Below are positions 7,554-9,260 of a stretch of 9,260 bases of DNA, in pieces. A program made the position numbers and the translations under genes. Source of the stretch: Bacteroidales bacterium (GTDB lineage Bacteria; Bacteroidota; Bacteroidia; Bacteroidales; UBA932). The notes under the pieces were generated by a model. The model was given only the letters and a program-made list of their open reading frames with translations, did no database searches and had not been told where the DNA came from. Position 1 is the first letter of the stretch. Every line of letters begins with the position of its first letter. The DNA is taken from positions 1-9,260 of the forward strand of contig JAGAAF010000012.1 in the NCBI GenBank assembly GCA_017615435.1, in the 5' to 3' direction.

Positions 7554-7565
7554 ATACTTTAGCCA

Positions 7566-8414
7566 ATGGAACTCAACCTCCAGAGGCCCCTGCTTTTCTT
7601 CGATATCGAGAGCACGGGGCTTAATATCCCTAACGACAGCATCATCGAACTCAGTTTCGTGAAAGTCTTCCCCGGCGGCGAGCAGCGCATCAAGACCTGG
7701 AAGATCAAACCCTGGGACTACGAAAACAAGCGCCAGCGCCCGATAGACCCGCAGGCCTCGAAGGTGAACGGCGTCACTGACGATATGCTGGTTGACTGCC
7801 CCACTTTCTATGAAGTGGCGGACGAAGTTGCGGAGTGGCTGAAAGACAGCGACCTTGCAGGCTTCAACTCAGCCAAGTTCGACCTCCCGATGCTCGCAGA
7901 GGAATTCGAGAGGGTCGAGCTCGCCGGCAAGCACTTGGATGTGGACCTGCACTCACCGAAGATGGTGGACGTGCAGAATATCTACCACGCTATGGAGCCC
8001 CGCAATCTGCGCGCAGCTTACCGCTTCTACTGCGGAGGCGAGGATTTCGACAATGCGCACACCGCCGAGGCTGACACAGTCGCCACCTACGAAGTGCTGA
8101 AGGGACAGCTGGACCGTTATCCGGATCTGCTTAAGAATGACGTGGAGAGCCTCGCGGCCTTTGTCGGAAAGAAATATGTGGACTTCGCCGGACATCTTAT
8201 CTTCAACGATGAGGGCGAAGAAGTTGTCAATTTCGGAAAGCACAAAGGCAAAACAGCCCGCCAGGTCTATGCTTCAGACCCGTCCTACTTCTCCTGGATT
8301 CAGGACGGCAGTTTCACCCTGGACACCAAAAAGCAGTTCGCCCGCCTCAAAGAAAAATTCAGCCGCGAGAGACTCGCAGCCAAATCCACGATGGGCGGCG
8401 GAAAACTGTTCTAA
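7566..8414 (+). CDS. DEDDh 3'-5' exonuclease with ExoX-like C-terminal domain
   Basis: This is a DnaQ/epsilon-like exonuclease of 282 residues that removes nucleotides from DNA 3' ends. Seen: Exo I FFDIESTG with the metal ligands Asp13 and Glu15; VNGVTDDML (68-75); Exo II LAGFNSAKFDLPML with Asp106; and Exo III HTAEADTVATYEVL with His165 and Asp170, completing the DEDDh set. After the nuclease domain comes a short module with VNFGKHKGKTARQVYASDPS (221-240) and Y241/W244, which resembles the C-terminal domain of exodeoxyribonuclease X and related enzymes. It sits directly behind dnaN, which suggests a role in replication fidelity or repair at the clamp. Whether it is the main proofreading subunit or a separate repair exonuclease cannot be decided here. 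It has no PHP or BRCT domain. Its stop codon overlaps that of the convergent flavoprotein gene. Confidence 0.94.
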   Translation: MELNLQRPLLFFDIESTGLNIPNDSIIELSFVKVFPGGEQRIKTWKIKPWDYENKRQRPIDPQASKVNGVTDDMLVDCPTFYEVADEVAEWLKDSDLAGFNSAKFDLPMLAEEFERVELAGKHLDVDLHSPKMVDVQNIYHAMEPRNLRAAYRFYCGGEDFDNAHTAEADTVATYEVLKGQLDRYPDLLKNDVESLAAFVGKKYVDFAGHLIFNDEGEEVVNFGKHKGKTARQVYASDPSYFSWIQDGSFTLDTKKQFARLKEKFSRERLAAKSTMGGGKLF

Positions 8415-9260
8415 AGCGCTTTCGCGGCGCTGATTCCGGCTAAATAGCCCGTGCAGAAGGCGGCTTGGAGGTTATAGCCTCCGGTGTCGCAGTCCATATC
8501 GAGGACCTCGCCGCAGAAATATAAGCCGGGGACGATGCGGGATTCGAGAGTTTTCGCAACTACGTCGTCAGTGCTGACTCCGCCGGCTGTGATGACGCAG
8601 CGTTCGTAGCCCACGTAGCCGGCGATGTCGAACTTCCACTCCTTCAGCGCCTTTGCTATAGTGACGAGGTTCACCCACACCTTGGTGTCGGTGCGGCTGC
8701 GGCGCTCGAGCGTCATTATTCCGGGATTGCAGGATACAAACGCCGGGATGAGTTCCCACGGCATCAGCTTGCCAAGCAGGATACGGCATTTCTCCTTTTC
8801 GTGCAGCCGTGCGCTGCGGGGGTCTTGATCGACATCCTTCCAAAGGTCTTTGATGCGTGCGGTAAGCTCGGTCAACTCCACTCCGCTCTTGAGGTCAAGC
8901 ACCACGCTCACTCGCGAGCCGTTGATCAAGGATTTCACGGCCTTACGGCTGATTTGGAAGCCCACAGGGCCTTCGAGTCCACCGTCCGTGAAATCCACGT
9001 CACCGAACTCCTCCTGCGCGACCGTCCCCTCTACCAGCAACTGAACGCCTATGTTCTTCAGCTGCATCCCGCAGAGCTTCGAGCCAAGGTCCGCCATAGG
9101 GGTAGCACGGTCGATATGGAGGTCGCGCGAGTCGGTTTGCTTGTAGCCAAGCGGGACGAGCGCGGTGAGCGAGGGGAAGGTGGGGACGATGTGGTGCCCC
9201 GAATCAGCGGCCCAGCGAAGACCGTCGCCGGTCGAGCCGGTCGTGGGATAGCTGAGCCCT
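8411..9260 (-). CDS. HI0933/BaiN-like FAD-dependent oxidoreductase, N-terminus outside window
   Basis: This is a flavoprotein of the HI0933 family (YhiN/BaiN relatives), whose physiological substrates are mostly unknown. The C-terminal 282 residues are visible. I extended the frame to the window edge because codons upstream of the in-frame ATG at 9095-9097 are open and encode conserved family sequence: SYPTTGSTGDG (9253-9221) and later TALVPL. Further motifs are FTDGGLEGPVGFQISR (insert domain) and, near the end, TAGGVSTDDV, TLESR, GLYFCGEVLD and GGYNLQAAFCTGYLAG, the flavin-binding C-terminal signature. The N-terminal Rossmann GxGxxG half, roughly 120-130 residues, should lie beyond 9260. 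The gene converges on the exonuclease gene, with a 4-base overlap of the ends. BaiN-like names imply bile-acid reduction, but family membership alone does not show that activity. Confidence 0.93.
   Translation of the reverse strand, partial: GLSYPTTGSTGDGLRWAADSGHHIVPTFPSLTALVPLGYKQTDSRDLHIDRATPMADLGSKLCGMQLKNIGVQLLVEGTVAQEEFGDVDFTDGGLEGPVGFQISRKAVKSLINGSRVSVVLDLKSGVELTELTARIKDLWKDVDQDPRSARLHEKEKCRILLGKLMPWELIPAFVSCNPGIMTLERRSRTDTKVWVNLVTIAKALKEWKFDIAGYVGYERCVITAGGVSTDDVVAKTLESRIVPGLYFCGEVLDMDCDTGGYNLQAAFCTGYLAGISAAKAL

Noticed and set aside
8397..8411. C-terminal GGGKLF of the exonuclease as a clamp-binding motif
   Set aside because: It lacks the Gln and the QLxLF spacing of known beta-clamp binding peptides; the ending Leu-Phe alone is weak.
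8415..8431. Short GC-rich hairpin AGCGC/GCGCT after the exonuclease stop codon
   Set aside because: Only five base pairs with a seven-base loop, no T-run on either side, and it lies inside the coding end of the flavoprotein gene. Not enough for a terminator call.
8411..9097. Flavoprotein as a complete 228-residue gene starting at the ATG 9095-9097
   Set aside because: The frame stays open to the window edge and the upstream residues contain conserved family motifs (SYPTTGSTGDG), so the ATG is an internal Met of a longer protein.

Overview
The window looks like a core chromosomal segment of a member of the Bacteroidota, most likely order Bacteroidales. The primary sigma factor is the short, region-1.1-less form typical of that phylum. 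A TAnnTTTG-type promoter element lies upstream of dnaN. Most starts lack a clear Shine-Dalgarno sequence. The base composition is moderately GC-rich and gene packing is very tight. No mobile element, CRISPR array, prophage or defence locus is visible.

Layout. The left edge (1 to about 106, + strand) is the 3' end of the RNase P RNA gene rnpB. It faces a leftward pair: a ClC-type anion transporter with CBS domains (112-1872) and, overlapping its start, a small acidic-tailed hypothetical protein (1841-2215). A strong intrinsic terminator (2260-2304) separates this pair from the leftward cluster htrA (4933-6318), rpoD/sigA (4056-4916) and argS (2326-4056), which is probably one transcription unit with a 16-base gap and a one-base TAATG overlap. 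A 116-bp divergent promoter region (6319-6434) then leads right to dnaN (6435-7553) and, 12 bases later, a DEDDh 3'-5' exonuclease (7566-8414). The right edge is a convergent, truncated HI0933/BaiN-like flavoprotein (8411-9260) whose stop codon overlaps the exonuclease stop codon.

How the genes work together. The rightward unit couples the replication clamp to a proofreading-type exonuclease. The leftward unit couples an envelope quality-control protease, the housekeeping sigma factor and an aminoacyl-tRNA synthetase, all growth-linked functions. rnpB adds tRNA maturation. The ClC protein and the flavoprotein are accessory to these.

The most unusual signal is not a gene: reading all ATG trinucleotides by eye, I found no CATG in the whole 9,260 bases, where about 36 would be expected by chance. 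Synonymous codons before Met are chosen accordingly. Other notable points are an RNase P RNA apparently lacking helix P18, a ClC protein with altered anion and proton pathway residues, and a perfect inverted repeat abutting the dnaN promoter. I see no novel multi-gene system here.
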